From positions 1,426,001 through 1,490,000 of the forward strand of contig NZ_AP025461.1 of assembly GCF_024347315.1 (NCBI RefSeq): a DNA stretch of 64,000 nt, read 5' to 3'. Made by a program: the position numbers and the translations under genes. The stretch's first letter is position 1. Every line of letters starts with the position of its first letter. The notes beneath the pieces were generated by a model. It was not told the origin of the DNA and made no database searches. It worked only from the letters and a program-made list of their open reading frames with translations. Positions 62,754 to 64,000 of this stretch are shown piece after piece. This DNA is from Vibrio atlanticus (GTDB taxonomy: Bacteria; Pseudomonadota; Gammaproteobacteria; Enterobacterales; Vibrionaceae).

Positions 62754-64000
62754 TTAGAACTGATGGCCGTAGCTGATCATGAATTCAGCTGGCGCTCCGT
62801 AACCAATCTGGTTAGTACCCGACTTACCACTGGTTGCCCCGAGAATGTATTTCTCGCCAAGTACGTTATAAGCGTTCGCTTGAACTTTGTGACGACCCGT
62901 GGTGTACGCAGCCATCAAATCAACAGTGGTGTAATCACCTAATGCGACGGCTTCATTGTTGCCTGCGTAGCGGTCGCCTACGTATTTCACACCACCGCCC
63001 AAACGCCAGTTTTCGTATAATTGGTAAGTACTCCAGAGTGAGAACAGATGATCGGATACATCATTCGGCTTTTTACCTGTATCTTTATCTTCTGCATCTA
63101 AGTAGCTATAACCAACTGAAATATCCCACAACTCTGTAATCTGACCGCGAGCTTCCAGTTCAATACCTTGGTGACGTGCTTCAATCTTATTGATAACGTC
63201 GCCATTAATATTGGTTTGTGGTTGTTCTTGATCAATTTGGAAAATAGCGGCATTGAGCATCAAAGCGTTATCGAGTAAGTAAGCTTTCGCACCCACTTCT
63301 TTTAGATCGGTATGGAAGAATTCAGCCAGTTTAGGGTTGATATAAATACCGGAGTAAGGCAATTGCCACGAACGAGCTAAGCTTGCGTATACCGACATAT
63401 CGTTGTTGATACGATAGACCAAGCCACCACGGTAGCTCACTTTGTTATCGTCTAGGTTCTCTTGAGCTTTACCGGCTTTTTGCTGTTCAAGATCCATAGA
63501 GTCGTAACGCACATTGCCTATCACCGATAGATCACCCAAGGTGTAAACGTCTTGAAGGTAGATACCCGCCGTCGTCGTTGTGTTATCACGGAAAGGCTTA
63601 AAACCCGGATCAGGCGTTGCTCCTACGACGGGGTTATAGATATGTTTCGGAGGTAAGGTTTTATCGCTTGCTAGCGTTAAATCGATATTGATCTGGTTAT
63701 AACCCGCACCAATCATCATTTGGTTAGAATCGGTTTCCCACACTAACTCGGTTTGCATTGTTGTTGTGGTACGAGGGTCATAACCGAAATTGTTCACGGT
63801 CTGAGAAACTTTATCTCCCGTCACAGTACCTTGACGCGTGCCCTTTTGCTCAAGTTCGATATGATTGTATGCCGCTCGGTTTGTCCATACCCACTCGCTA
63901 TTCAAGCGCCACTCATAATTAATGCCAACACGCAGGCTATCGGACTCTTGATAATCGTTAGTGCCACCGTAGAAAGAACTCTCAGAGACATCGACAGGTT
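62754..64000 (-). CDS. TonB-dependent siderophore receptor, 3' part
   Basis: The C-terminal 415 residues of an outer-membrane receptor; the frame stays open to the window edge, and the apparent start at 63905 is an internal Leu codon. Beta-barrel strands alternate through 'QVYSLARSWQLPYSG'-like regions, and it ends 'EFMISYGHQF', a typical C-terminal Phe. The pattern is that of FhuA/FcuA-type hydroxamate receptors, but the plug is outside the window so the ligand is a guess. Confidence 0.8.
   Translation of the reverse strand, partial: PVDVSESSFYGGTNDYQESDSLRVGINYEWRLNSEWVWTNRAAYNHIELEQKGTRQGTVTGDKVSQTVNNFGYDPRTTTTMQTELVWETDSNQMMIGAGYNQINIDLTLASDKTLPPKHIYNPVVGATPDPGFKPFRDNTTTTAGIYLQDVYTLGDLSVIGNVRYDSMDLEQQKAGKAQENLDDNKVSYRGGLVYRINNDMSVYASLARSWQLPYSGIYINPKLAEFFHTDLKEVGAKAYLLDNALMLNAAIFQIDQEQPQTNINGDVINKIEARHQGIELEARGQITELWDISVGYSYLDAEDKDTGKKPNDVSDHLFSLWSTYQLYENWRLGGGVKYVGDRYAGNNEAVALGDYTTVDLMAAYTTGRHKVQANAYNVLGEKYILGATSGKSGTNQIGYGAPAEFMISYGHQF

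Noticed and set aside
1..64000. tRNA, rRNA, CRISPR or insertion sequences
   Set aside because: None recognised on reading both strands; short repeats found do not have array spacing.

Overview
The window looks like a piece of a marine gammaproteobacterial chromosome, most likely Vibrio (Splendidus-clade type) and probably the smaller chromosome. Reasons: a vctPDGC-type siderophore transporter in the Vibrio gene order, a DUF3332 lipoprotein, a DUF2999-type small protein, a PACE pump with a divergent LysR gene, and many paired regulator/transporter units on a moderately AT-rich background. The genus is an inference from gene families and layout; no sequence search was possible. I saw no rRNA, tRNA, CRISPR array, insertion sequence or integrase gene.

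Layout. 1-2.3 kb: an operon of a 5'-cut MltC-like lytic transglycosylase and two small envelope proteins. 2.5-6.4 kb: vctPDGC on the minus strand, with a Fur-box promoter and an intercistronic terminator. 6.4-9.0 kb: small ORFs, an unknown cytoplasmic protein and a DUF3332 lipoprotein. 9.1-15 kb: K+ channel plus AI-2E-family protein, a DUF2955/HlyD efflux pair with a divergent AraC regulator, and a small membrane protein. 15.1-20 kb: periplasmic amidohydrolase, DUF3299 protein and OprB-like porin, plus an AraC regulator and a motif shared by two upstream regions. 20-22.3 kb: PACE pump/LysR and a membrane protein. 22.4-30.7 kb: thiamine salvage: thiE alone, a chemoreceptor, then thiD-thiZ-thiX-thiY-tenA-thiM under a TPP riboswitch whose platform appears to hide the thiD ribosome-binding site. 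30.7-36.8 kb: EamA exporter/AraC pair, DUF4382 lipoprotein, DUF2999 protein, an ElyC/SanA/YdcF protein and a GST with a palindromic operator.

36.9-43.7 kb is a visibly more AT-rich accessory block between the GST and guaC. Four overlapping minus-strand genes encode an adenine-type DNA methyltransferase, a double-GHKL ATPase (MORC-like N-terminus and histidine-kinase C-terminus), a receiver-domain protein and a histidine-rich protein of unknown function. A plus-strand pair converges on them: a lone S24-repressor C-terminal piece and a possible PD-(D/E)XK protein. This is the best candidate for an undescribed system, probably DNA modification coupled to phosphotransfer signalling.

44.1-56.5 kb: guaC with an unusual twin-hairpin leader, a receiver-CheC protein with a PAS partner, a MATE exporter, LysR/EamA genes, a VOC protein behind a near-perfect SoxR promoter, a CIA30 protein and an alcohol dehydrogenase/LysR pair. 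56.6-62.6 kb: fecABCDE for ferric citrate, with a FecA that lacks the signalling domain and no fecIR. The right edge holds the 3' part of a second TonB-dependent receptor. Three iron-uptake loci therefore fall in one window.
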